Assembly: GCA_964483985.1 (NCBI GenBank)
Contig: CAZADS010000044.1
Span: 1-7,147 of the forward strand
Reading direction: 5' to 3'
Length of the DNA: 7,147 nt
DNA from: CAZADS01 sp964483985
Lineage (GTDB): Bacteria; Pseudomonadota; Alphaproteobacteria; Thalassobaculales; Thalassobaculaceae
Shown: one piece after another, positions 1 to 5,420 of the stretch
Position numbering within the stretch: position 1 is the stretch's first letter
Layout of the letters: each line of letters opens with the position of its first letter
Program-made: the position numbers and the translations under genes
The notes under the pieces: generated by a model
Told to the model about the DNA's origin: nothing
Databases searched by the model: none
Seen by the model: the letters and a program-made list of their open reading frames with translations, nothing else

Positions 1-59
1 AAAAAAACGTCCAATCAAATTAGTTCGTGAAATAAAAATTACCCGTAATCCTAAGACTC

Positions 60-64
60 GGAGG
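60..64 (+). promoter_or_regulatory. Shine-Dalgarno site of the ftsZ stub
   Basis: A full GGAGG lies five bases before the ATG at 70. This is a strong ribosome binding site at optimal spacing, so the stub kept a real translation start and not only a chance stretch of similar codons. The sequence upstream (1-59) is AT-rich. I could not recognise the end of ftsA there, although ftsA normally precedes ftsZ. Confidence 0.7.
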
Positions 65-69
65 CTTGC

Positions 70-201
70 ATGACCATTAATTTCTCTACACCCCACGATC
101 AAATCGAAATGAGACCTAGAATTACTGTAGTAGGCGTAGGCCTAGATAAGCGATTCAAAGGGAAATATCTACGACTTCTCTCTCGTTTTATCCCATTCTG
201 A
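70..201 (+). pseudogene. ftsZ: 5' fragment of cell-division gene ftsZ, truncated
   Basis: The frame from ATG 70 reads MTINFSTPHDQIEMRPRITV, then VGVG. This is the typical alphaproteobacterial FtsZ N-terminus: a short variable leader, then the [KR]PRI[TV]V-GVGGAGGNAVNN strand and tubulin-type GTP-binding glycine loop. After the second Gly (about codon 24, base 141) the FtsZ reading stops. LDKRFKGKYL follows in place of GAGGNAV, and the frame ends at TGA 199-201, giving a 43-residue product against the usual 320-600. Such a peptide would lack the nucleotide site and could not polymerise. Its 3' end overlaps the convergent minus-strand gene. FtsZ is essential, so a complete copy should exist elsewhere. 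The fragment could be a partial duplication, an insertion or deletion scar, or an assembly misjoin. The FtsZ identification rests on recall of the family's N-terminus and has not been searched. Confidence 0.7.
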
Positions 202-543
202 TTCAATGAGCTTCATTACCGCTTCAACTAAAAGTTGATTAGGATCGAGTCCACAATACGCCAGCGTGGCAAACCATAGCACTTCACGATCTACAAGCAC
301 TTCAGGAGGAGGGCGTTTTAACTGTTTAGTTGACACGCTGGAATTTACTTCTTTTATAAAATTCTGCACCCAAAGAATTATATCCTGTTTTGCCGAAGGG
401 TGATGCTGCCATGATAGAACATCAAAGCACGCTGTAGCTCCAATTCCTGTTGTAAGGGACGATTCAGTATCCGATCCTAATGCAGTGGTGGGAGCAGATG
501 AAACCCAAAAAACTAAATAAATTATGGGAATTAATATCCTCAT
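169..543 (-). CDS. small exported protein with two conserved-looking cysteines (HdeA/Rap1a-like pattern)
   Basis: The 124-residue product begins with a Sec-type signal peptide: MRI, a hydrophobic core (LIPIIYLVFWV) and a small-residue cleavage region near ALG-S at residues 21-24. It is probably periplasmic or otherwise exported. The mature part is mainly helical, with Cys39 and Cys97, a WVQNFIKEVNS segment (58-68) and a CGLDPNQLLVEAV segment near the C-terminus. This Cys...W-x2-(G/N)F...N...YC-x2-(N/D)P-x3-L-x2-A pattern recurs in small periplasmic proteins of the HdeA and Rap1a/Tai-like type, where the two cysteines form a disulfide. The specific role is unknown. I see no clear Shine-Dalgarno site before the ATG at 543. 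Its start faces away from the dioxygenase gene at 710, so the two are divergent. Its stop runs into the ftsZ stub. Confidence 0.65.
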   Translation of the reverse strand: MRILIPIIYLVFWVSSAPTTALGSDTESSLTTGIGATACFDVLSWQHHPSAKQDIILWVQNFIKEVNSSVSTKQLKRPPPEVLVDREVLWFATLAYCGLDPNQLLVEAVMKLIESEWDKTREKS

Positions 544-709
544 TTCATAAGTTTGACAGAATAATTATTGGTAGGCAAAGCCTAACCAGCCGGTATACCA
601 TTTAAAGCCTTTGATATTGGATACTTAACCCGAGTTTCGTTTGCTAGCTGAGCATTGACCGAATGTGTATTGAAGGCGAAGGTGCATAATAGGTTGGGGT
701 AAATTCCTT

Positions 710-1564
710 ATGAAACTAATTCCGGCAAAAGACTTAATTGGGGGTGAAATTTTGGATGTTGATCTATCAAAACCCGTTTCGCCCAGTACCTTTAAAAATT
801 TGAGAGAATTTTTTTATCAAAGAAGTGTGATTACTATTCGCAATCAGTCAATGGATGCGAAAGATTTTATAGCATTCGCTGCAGGATTTGGCCGTCCTGA
901 CCAACACTTTCTTAAACATTATGCTCACCCAGAGCACCACGACATATTGATATTATCAAACATTCGAAAAAACGGAAAACTTCAAGGATTTGCGGACGCC
1001 GGACGGGTTTGGCATAGCGATGGCTCTTATATGCAGGAACCTATTGGAGTAACGATGCTGTATGCTCTTGAAGTACCTATTGAAGATGGTCGACCTCTAG
1101 GCGATACGCAATTCTCATCTGCTTGGGCAGCTTATGCGGATCTGCCTGCAACTACTAAAGACCAGATTGAAGCCTTGCAGGCTGTTCATCAGGTAGGAGG
1201 CCGTCGTAAAAAGATAGGAACTGGCGAAAAAGGAGATCGTATTCAGGAAAACGCCCAACCAGAGGCCTTGCATCCTGTTGTCCGGGTACATCCTATTACC
1301 GGAAGAAAATATATCTTCGTCTCTAAAGGTGAATGCAGCCGAATAGTTGGAATGCAAAACGAATTGGCGCTTCAACTAATAGATGAATTAGCAGATGCGG
1401 TTCAAAATACTAGGTATCGGCATGTCCATCGTTGGAAAGTTGGCGATGTATTACTTTGGGATAATCAGGCTGTTCAACATATTGCAAATCATGATTACGA
1501 ATGGCCGAAGCATCGAAGGTTAATGTACAGAATTACGGTTCCAGAAATCAATATGCGGGTTTGA
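710..1564 (+). CDS. TauD/TfdA-family Fe(II)/2-oxoglutarate-dependent dioxygenase
   Basis: The 284 residues match the normal length of the TauD/TfdA family. These cytosolic enzymes use O2 and 2-oxoglutarate to hydroxylate a substrate, releasing succinate and CO2. The metal-binding facial triad is visible: H102 and D104 in VWHSDGSY, and H257 in LLWDNQAVQH. R270 and R274 in HRRLMYRITV occupy the positions of the arginines that bind 2-oxoglutarate in TauD. The GDTQFSSAWAAYADLP stretch (131-146) is the usual family segment after the HxD motif. The intact triad argues for an active enzyme. The substrate cannot be told from sequence; relatives act on sulfonates, phenoxyacetates, betaines and other carboxylates. 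The start is the first ATG giving a full-length family protein, but the upstream Shine-Dalgarno is weak (a GGTTGGGG run about ten bases away). The gene stands alone, divergent from the exported-protein gene, with the CMD-family gene 181 bases downstream. Confidence 0.9.
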   Translation: MKLIPAKDLIGGEILDVDLSKPVSPSTFKNLREFFYQRSVITIRNQSMDAKDFIAFAAGFGRPDQHFLKHYAHPEHHDILILSNIRKNGKLQGFADAGRVWHSDGSYMQEPIGVTMLYALEVPIEDGRPLGDTQFSSAWAAYADLPATTKDQIEALQAVHQVGGRRKKIGTGEKGDRIQENAQPEALHPVVRVHPITGRKYIFVSKGECSRIVGMQNELALQLIDELADAVQNTRYRHVHRWKVGDVLLWDNQAVQHIANHDYEWPKHRRLMYRITVPEINMRV

Positions 1565-1745
1565 TTGTTGTTGACTATGAAATTTCTAACTGTTGTTCCA
1601 ATTATGTTAAACAGATTAAAAATACTCATAATTGTAAAAATCGAATCGTACGCCCATCTGACGATACAATTGATGGATGATACACGACCAACGTATCGGT
1701 AGTGGATGGGAATTCAATCTCTTCAACAATAGGAATTTTTGTATC

Positions 1746-2333
1746 ATGAACAATGGCGAAAATAGCGTCCGTATCCCTTTCCTCGATGTTGAGGAGGCCA
1801 AAAACCGCGGAAAGAAATAAGGCCTACCTTCCTCGATGGCGCATCTCAACGTTTTCCGAGTCATGTTAAACCATCCGGAGTTGGCAGGCGCGATGGGAAA
1901 TCTCTTAGCAACCTTGTTATATAAGGCGAATAAACTAGATTTGCGATTACGTGAGTTAATTATCATGCGTCTCGCCTGGCAGACAGGTTCGTTATACGAA
2001 TGGACTAAGCATTGGCGTCTCGCCGAACGTCTCGATATCCCTCCGGAGTCGATTTTGGCCGTTCGGGAATGGGAAAACGCCGATTGTTTGAATGATGCAG
2101 ACAAAACGATTCTGTTGGCGACGGACGAAACACTAGAAAACGGACGCATATCCCAAGCAACGTGGCTCGAGTGTTGTAAACACCTAACGACCGATGCAGA
2201 AAGAATTGAACTTGTTCTTGCAATTTCTAGCTGGCGTTTATTCTCTGAAATGTTCCAAAGCCTGAAAATACCCCTGGAAGAAGGTGTAAAGCATTGGCCA
2301 CCGGACGGGCTGCCGTCACCCACTGCTGAATAA
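1746..2333 (+). pseudogene. carboxymuconolactone decarboxylase (CMD/AhpD-like) family gene with an in-frame stop at 1818-1820
   Basis: The main open frame from ATG 1836 gives 165 residues with CMD-fold hallmarks: LNVFRVMLNHPELAGAMG (4-21), then RLRELIIMRLAWQTGSLYEWTKH (37-59). This form has Glu40 and an E-W-x2-H motif where other members have a CxxC pair, so AhpD-type peroxidase chemistry is unlikely. Bases before 1836 in the same frame also read as family sequence. ATG 1746, with AGGAA at 1731-1735, starts MNNGENSVRIPFLDVEEAKN, RGKK and a TAA stop at 1818-1820, then GLPSS and the ATG at 1836. RIPFLDVEEA is the usual N-terminal segment of such proteins. With the stop read through, the protein would be 195 residues including the stop position, close to family length. 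So a nonsense change, or a sequencing error, has split the gene. The C-terminal part could still be made by reinitiation at 1836, though its local Shine-Dalgarno (AAGG, about 13 bases away) is poor. Confidence 0.8.
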
Positions 2334-2658
2334 GGTGGTTACAAGATATGTGGCTCTAAGGTCAATATGACTTTCTGCAGTTAGATCTCCCAAAAGGACT
2401 CGAAAACCAAAATTGAGAAGCGTTGAGTTGTGTTCTGTTTAAAGCTTAAGCTGACCCCGTATTAGCTTGCATGAAATATCATGCAAACACCTTACTCAGC
2501 GATTTCATTCCATGATTACAACAAAATGTTATACAATATCTTTTCGGCCCCAATTTTTTTGATCGGGTTAAGAACTTACACGCGAGAAAGAAATTGTAAA
2601 AAGTTTGAATCAATTGGATTTTTTTATGTGGCGTAGTTCAAAAAGCCGAGGATGAAAA
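2334..2658. other. 325-base intergenic stretch without a gene
   Basis: This gap separates the plus-strand CMD-family gene from the minus-strand barrel-protein gene, whose stops face each other. I find no open frame with family features, no RNA gene and no mobile-element end. It is AT-rich with scattered T-runs. Its only clear structure is the perfect inverted repeat at 2467-2486, annotated separately. No GC-rich hairpin followed by a T-run is obvious for either converging gene. Confidence 0.5.
2467..2486. repeat. perfect 8-bp inverted repeat with 4-base loop
   Basis: TTGCATGA and TCATGCAA are exact reverse complements separated by AATA. No T-run follows, so a Rho-independent terminator is unlikely. 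The dyad size fits a binding site for a dimeric regulator or a small hairpin in the converging transcripts. It lies 133 bases after the CMD-family gene, far from any start codon, so its role is open. Confidence 0.6.
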
Positions 2659-2925
2659 CTAACATTTCTCTAAGAAGGTAATCTCCGGTGGTGATGTTAT
2701 GACGCTTGCCTGTATGGCCTGTCTTTCTGGCGAAGTGAAAAATTTAAAAAATATTTCTCTCGAAGGTGCGGTGCCAATTACGTAGCTAGTTTCAGGATGT
2801 TCTGCGTTACGGTAGGCGTTGAACTTGATTTCAGCCTGTTGGCGTTGGTGCTCAAGGTCGTCAAACATGGATTTCCATTCTTCAAAATCCCTAACCTTCG
2901 CTTTAATGAATACTGTAACTGTCAT
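2659..2925 (-). CDS. ABM-superfamily dimeric alpha/beta-barrel protein
   Basis: The product is about 88 residues starting MTVTVFIKAKVRDFEEWKSM and ending near SPPEITFLEKC. The pattern (MTVTVF strand, D-F-x-x-W-K helix, central strand, S-P-E-x-x-x-A-I-Q helix, PPEITFLE last strand) is that of small ferredoxin-like dimeric barrels related to antibiotic biosynthesis monooxygenases and putative cyclases. Such proteins act as cofactor-free oxygenases, small-molecule isomerases or ligand-binding proteins; which applies here is unknown. An upstream in-frame extension to 3069 is open but reads as non-family sequence, so I reject it. ATG 2925 (with ATG 2928 just before it) has GGAG six bases upstream. 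ATG 2937, preceded by AGGA, is a second good choice adding MENM. The gene is divergent from the barrel-protein gene at 2995, with under 70 bases between starts. Confidence 0.8.
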   Translation of the reverse strand: MTVTVFIKAKVRDFEEWKSMFDDLEHQRQQAEIKFNAYRNAEHPETSYVIGTAPSREIFFKFFTSPERQAIQASVITSPPEITFLEKC

Positions 2926-2960
2926 CATATTCTCCATGGATTTCCTGACGGTTGTACGGG

Positions 2961-2966
2961 TATAAT
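2961..2966 (+). promoter_or_regulatory. candidate -10 element between divergent barrel-protein genes
   Basis: An exact TATAAT lies 28 bases before the ATG at 2995, in the short gap between the divergent starts. I find no good -35 hexamer at 16-18 bases upstream, so this is only half a promoter by consensus. It may depend on an activator or be coincidental. The gap is so short that control elements for the minus-strand gene at 2925/2937 must overlap it. Confidence 0.35.
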
Positions 2967-2994
2967 TTAAGAAGATTAAAAGGAGATTCAACAT

Positions 2995-3288
2995 ATGCCT
3001 AAATTCATAAGTACTGTCCGGTTTGTTACAAAAGATGGTTGCGCGGATGAATTTATTCGTAAACACCACGAAACTGATTTTAAAAATATTGCTGTAAGCC
3101 AGCAGTTAATAAGGACCAGTGATAAGGGAATTTGTTGGATCGGAGTTTTTGAATCCAAGGAGTCATTGGTTGCCGCTCGGCCGGAACTAATTAATCAACT
3201 GGATCAGGTGAGGCACTTGTTAGAAGAGATATCCCCAGAATTAGGCGTCACTAACCCAGTTTCTGGGCCAGTTGTCTGGGAAATTTAA
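2995..3288 (+). CDS. ABM-superfamily dimeric alpha/beta-barrel protein
   Basis: The 97 residues run from MPKFISTVRFVTKDGCADEF to VSGPVVWEI. The strand-helix-strand layout, the GVFESKESLVAARPELINQLD helix region (50-70) and the HLLEEISPELGVTNPVSGPVV tail (74-94) match uncharacterised antibiotic-biosynthesis-monooxygenase-like proteins, which dimerise through a beta-barrel. No catalytic residue can be assigned. AGGAG at 2981-2985 sits nine bases before the ATG and supports this start. The cupin gene follows after 45 bases on the same strand with its own strong ribosome site, so the two probably form an operon. Sequence similarity to the divergent neighbour at 2659-2925 is low although the fold is the same, so the pair is not a recent duplication. 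Confidence 0.8.
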   Translation: MPKFISTVRFVTKDGCADEFIRKHHETDFKNIAVSQQLIRTSDKGICWIGVFESKESLVAARPELINQLDQVRHLLEEISPELGVTNPVSGPVVWEI

Positions 3289-3333
3289 ACTAACTCTTCA
3301 CTTAGCATTTTTGATGGGTAATAGGAGAAGGAC

Positions 3334-3885
3334 ATGTTTCAGCTTGATGGTTTTATTGACGATTGTAAGACAATGATACAAAAGGATGCCAGCCATGTGG
3401 GAATAAAGGATATTGTTGAGCGCGCAGTTTCGGACCCGAAGAGTTTGATGAAAGCCATTGGCGATCCGCAAAAAGCCGGCGCTACAGCAATTTACAATTC
3501 AGGCTTGCTAACGATTATCAACGTAGTTTGGGCACCTTGGATGACAGTGTTTCCTCACAACCACAATATGTGGGCAGTTATTGGTATTTATTCTGGGCGG
3601 GAGGACAATATCTTTTGGCGGCGTATAGACGATAGTTCAGAAGGGTTGATAGAGGCGGCGGGAGCAAAATCTCTATGCACGGGCGACGTTACGCCATTAG
3701 GCCATGATATTATTCACTCCGTTACAAACCCGATCCCTCGATGCTCTGGCGCTATCCACGTTTATGGGGGTGATTTTTTTGAAACGGGGTCTCGTAGTGA
3801 ATGGGATGCCGAAAACTTAACGGAACAAAAATACGATACCCAAAAAGTCATGGCTCTATTTGAAAATTTTTCAGCAACAAGATAG
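3334..3885 (+). CDS. cysteine-dioxygenase-like cupin protein
   Basis: The 183-residue protein has the layout of the cysteine dioxygenase/3-mercaptopropionate dioxygenase-like cupins: a helical N-terminus (1-50), then a beta-sandwich. First metal motif: WMTVFPHNHNMWAVIGIYSG (69-88), with H75 and H77 corresponding to the paired His ligands. Second motif: GHDIIHSVTNP (123-133), with H128 as the likely third ligand, followed by AIHVYGGDFFE (140-150). The three-His iron site of thiol dioxygenases therefore appears intact. Known members oxidise cysteine or other small thiols to sulfinates with O2, but many relatives with the PHNHxMWAVIGxYxGRE sequence have no known substrate. AGGAG at 3323-3327, six bases before the ATG, supports the start. 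It probably shares an operon with the barrel-protein gene upstream. Confidence 0.8.
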   Translation: MFQLDGFIDDCKTMIQKDASHVGIKDIVERAVSDPKSLMKAIGDPQKAGATAIYNSGLLTIINVVWAPWMTVFPHNHNMWAVIGIYSGREDNIFWRRIDDSSEGLIEAAGAKSLCTGDVTPLGHDIIHSVTNPIPRCSGAIHVYGGDFFETGSRSEWDAENLTEQKYDTQKVMALFENFSATR

Positions 3886-4060
3886 ACTCGTTATTATTGG
3901 TAAATAACCTGCTGATGTTGTCGTTTCTAATATCTAATTGGCTAATTTGCTTAGTTAAATACCTCTCGGGCCTAAAAAGCCTGGATAGCACATGCGCCAG
4001 AGTTTTTTCGCACGCGGGATTTAACCTAAAAACATTATATATCAATGCTGATTTAGCGGC

Positions 4061-4288
4061 CTAATCTTTGGTCCATGGGGAACAATCAACCTCTACTGGG
4101 AGCGAAGTATATATCCAACATCGTCTAACCTGTCCGTCCCTCAGTTGCCAAACTGAAGTATCCGCTTGCGCCGATATTGCGCCGCTAGATGCGCGGTTAT
4201 TTGCCGTGATGGGCTTGTTATAGATAAAAGCAGTAACGAGAATGGTGGCTGCAATTACAAAAGCTGTGGGCCAGTTTAGTTGGTTCAT
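4061..4288 (-). CDS. small single-pass membrane protein of unknown function
   Basis: From ATG 4288 the product has 75 residues: MNQLNWPT, one hydrophobic span (AFVIAATILVTAFIY, 9-23), a polar linker, then a C-terminal module SVWQLRDGQVRRCWIYTSLP with a late Cys69-Ser-Pro-Trp. The W-Q-[LI]-R-D-G-x-V-R-R-C-W-x-Y-x-S-L-P block looks like a small domain on the outer face of the inner membrane. I know of no function for it. ATG 4288 is chosen because GGAGG at 4298-4294 sits five bases before it. The longer frame to 4390 would add non-family residues and overlap the divergent gene. It is divergent from the 39-residue membrane protein at 4349, 60 bases apart. Confidence 0.65.
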   Translation of the reverse strand: MNQLNWPTAFVIAATILVTAFIYNKPITANNRASSGAISAQADTSVWQLRDGQVRRCWIYTSLPVEVDCSPWTKD

Positions 4289-4348
4289 AACATCCTCCAT
4301 TGTCTCACCATCGGTGTAAAAATTTATCAAATTGCCAGTGAGGCTTAT

Positions 4349-4468
4349 ATGACTTTTTGGAATTGGCTTAAATCGTTTATAAAAGGACATCCGTATCTTT
4401 GTGTGGTGGAAGCATTAAAAGGCGGCATCATTATTGGACTGTTGATCGGTTATTTTCTTTGGTATTAG
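4349..4468 (+). CDS. 39-residue single-span membrane peptide
   Basis: ATG 4349 gives MTFWNWLKSFIKGHPYLCVV, then an ALKGG turn and a glycine-rich hydrophobic segment (GGIIIGLLIGYFLWY, about 25-39) that runs to the C-terminus. GAGG at 4340-4343, five bases before the ATG, supports this start. A longer frame opening at 4280 would overlap the divergent gene's start and lacks such a site. The W-N-W-L-K-x-F amphipathic stretch followed by one membrane span is typical of small inner-membrane proteins. No function can be assigned. The Gly-x3-Gly spacing in the span could favour helix packing. It is annotated with moderate confidence because of its size. Confidence 0.55.
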   Translation: MTFWNWLKSFIKGHPYLCVVEALKGGIIIGLLIGYFLWY

Positions 4469-4667
4469 TTAATGGTTTTTGTATATTCATAGGTCACTCC
4501 AAAAAAACTGAAGCAGATTAGAAGATATGTGCTTCCAATAGTGATACCCCTCATTTGATCTTATTTCGTTTGCCTTGACTTATGGTTGATTCCTAATGCC
4601 TAAAGGTTAAACGCTATCCAAAAATCGAATTCTCCAAGTATTTTACTTATGGCACTGCAAATTTCTG

Positions 4668-5063
4668 ATGACCGACGCTACATCTGTAATTGAACAACAC
4701 CAAAGGGCTATTAACGAGCGCAATCTTGATGATTATCTTAAAACCGTAGTCTTCCCGTTTACTTATCAAAACTTCAATGGAACCGCGATCACTGTAGAGA
4801 AACTATGCCAGTATCGAGAACTATTTCCAGCTCCTTGGGAAATAGTTTTAAAGATAGAACCAAACTGGTTGCGTACGGATATTGACGAGATCCAGGAGCT
4901 TGCGGTGGCACCTACGTCGGCTGCTTATAAAGTAACTCTTCGATGGATAACTTCCAAAGAATCTAATTCAGAACAACTTCAAGCAATATGGATAGCGGTT
5001 TTTAAGAATTCTGCATGGGGTATTCAGTTCCGACATAACATGGGTATTATTGGTATCGAGTAG
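4668..5063 (+). CDS. NTF2/SnoaL-like protein, copy 1
   Basis: The 131 residues start MTDATSVIEQHQRAINERNL and contain DDYLKT, FPFTYQNFNG (29-38), PTSAAYKVTLRWI (82-94) and AIWIAVFKNSAWGIQFRHNM (106-125). A long N-terminal helix with INxxDxxxY, then curved strands forming a cone, is the NTF2/SnoaL/ketosteroid-isomerase-like layout, in which a pocket binds a small hydrophobic ligand. A catalytic Asp/His cannot be assigned with confidence. The start is chosen because it matches copy 2 (6375) in length. No Shine-Dalgarno site is visible before it, and no other in-frame start exists down to the stop at 4608. TTGCCT and TAATGC about 18 bases apart in the 4570-4600 region could be a weak promoter. 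The DUF1330 gene follows after 60 bases, probably in one operon. Confidence 0.75.
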   Translation: MTDATSVIEQHQRAINERNLDDYLKTVVFPFTYQNFNGTAITVEKLCQYRELFPAPWEIVLKIEPNWLRTDIDEIQELAVAPTSAAYKVTLRWITSKESNSEQLQAIWIAVFKNSAWGIQFRHNMGIIGIE

Positions 5064-5107
5064 AAATTAATAATCACAAAGGCACAAACTTGATGCGAAC
5101 CGATTAT

Positions 5108-5117
5108 AGGAGAGGAG
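5108..5117 (+). promoter_or_regulatory. double Shine-Dalgarno site before the DUF1330 gene
   Basis: AGGAGAGGAG contains two complete AGGAG motifs in tandem; the second ends six bases before ATG 5124. This predicts strong translation of the DUF1330 protein. It contrasts with the upstream NTF2-like gene, which has no visible ribosome site. Confidence 0.7.
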
Positions 5118-5123
5118 TAAGAA

Positions 5124-5420
5124 ATGGCAAAAGGGTATTGGGTAAGCGCACACAAAAAACTGCCAGATCCCGAGAAATATGCGGCATATAGACCGTTGGC
5201 TGCTGCCGCCGTAGAAAAAGCCGGTGGACGATTTATAGTGAGGGGTATCACAAAGACTGCTGTGGAAAATGGTTTAACTGGTGTCAACACAGTCGTTATT
5301 GAATTTGATTCTTATGAGCAAGCCGTGGCGGCATATCATAGTGATGCCTATCAGGCAGCCGTGAGGGAACTAGATGGAACTCAAGACAGAGATTTTAGAA
5401 TCATGGAAGGAACGGAGTAG
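5124..5420 (+). CDS. DUF1330 family protein
   Basis: The 98-residue product reads MAKGYWVSAHKKLPDPEKYA, then AYRPLAAAAVEKAGGRFIVRG, NTVVIEFDSYEQAVAAYHSD (55-74) and YQAAVRELDGTQDRDFRIMEG. These are the standard DUF1330 signatures: KGYW start, D-P-x-x-Y-x-x-Y, GGRFxVRGG-like turn, xxVIEFxSYExAxAxYxSxxYQ, and FRIMEG end. The length is also standard. The family forms ABM-like dimeric alpha/beta barrels; its biochemical role is not established. It is the third ABM-fold protein in the window. It sits between the two NTF2-like copies and probably shares a transcript with copy 1. Confidence 0.9.
   Translation: MAKGYWVSAHKKLPDPEKYAAYRPLAAAAVEKAGGRFIVRGITKTAVENGLTGVNTVVIEFDSYEQAVAAYHSDAYQAAVRELDGTQDRDFRIMEGTE

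Noticed and set aside
553..581. TTGACA at 553-558 as the -35 of a promoter for the dioxygenase gene
   Set aside because: The hexamer is perfect, but the position 17 bases on reads CAAAGC, which is not a -10 element, and it lies over 150 bases from the start codon.
1577..1702. 41-codon plus-strand frame starting MKFLTVVPIMLNRLKILIIV between the dioxygenase and CMD genes
   Set aside because: No ribosome binding site and no recognisable continuation; the length is within chance expectation for AT-rich DNA.
1616..2323. 235-codon minus-strand frame opposite the CMD-family gene
   Set aside because: It is antisense to a recognisable family gene, its translation shows no domain features and it is rich in Ser/Arg as expected of a shadow frame.
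2938..3069. N-terminal extension of the minus-strand barrel protein up to 3069
   Set aside because: It would overlap the start of the divergent gene at 2995, and the added residues do not resemble the family, which begins at MTVTVF. Strong ribosome sites precede the internal ATGs.
3890..3908. GTTATT/AATAAC hairpin just after the cupin gene as a terminator
   Set aside because: Six AT-dominated pairs around a seven-base loop, with no T-run following; too weak to call.
3848..4045. 65-codon minus-strand frame at the end of the cupin gene
   Set aside because: No family features or ribosome site, and it overlaps the cupin C-terminus; probably chance.
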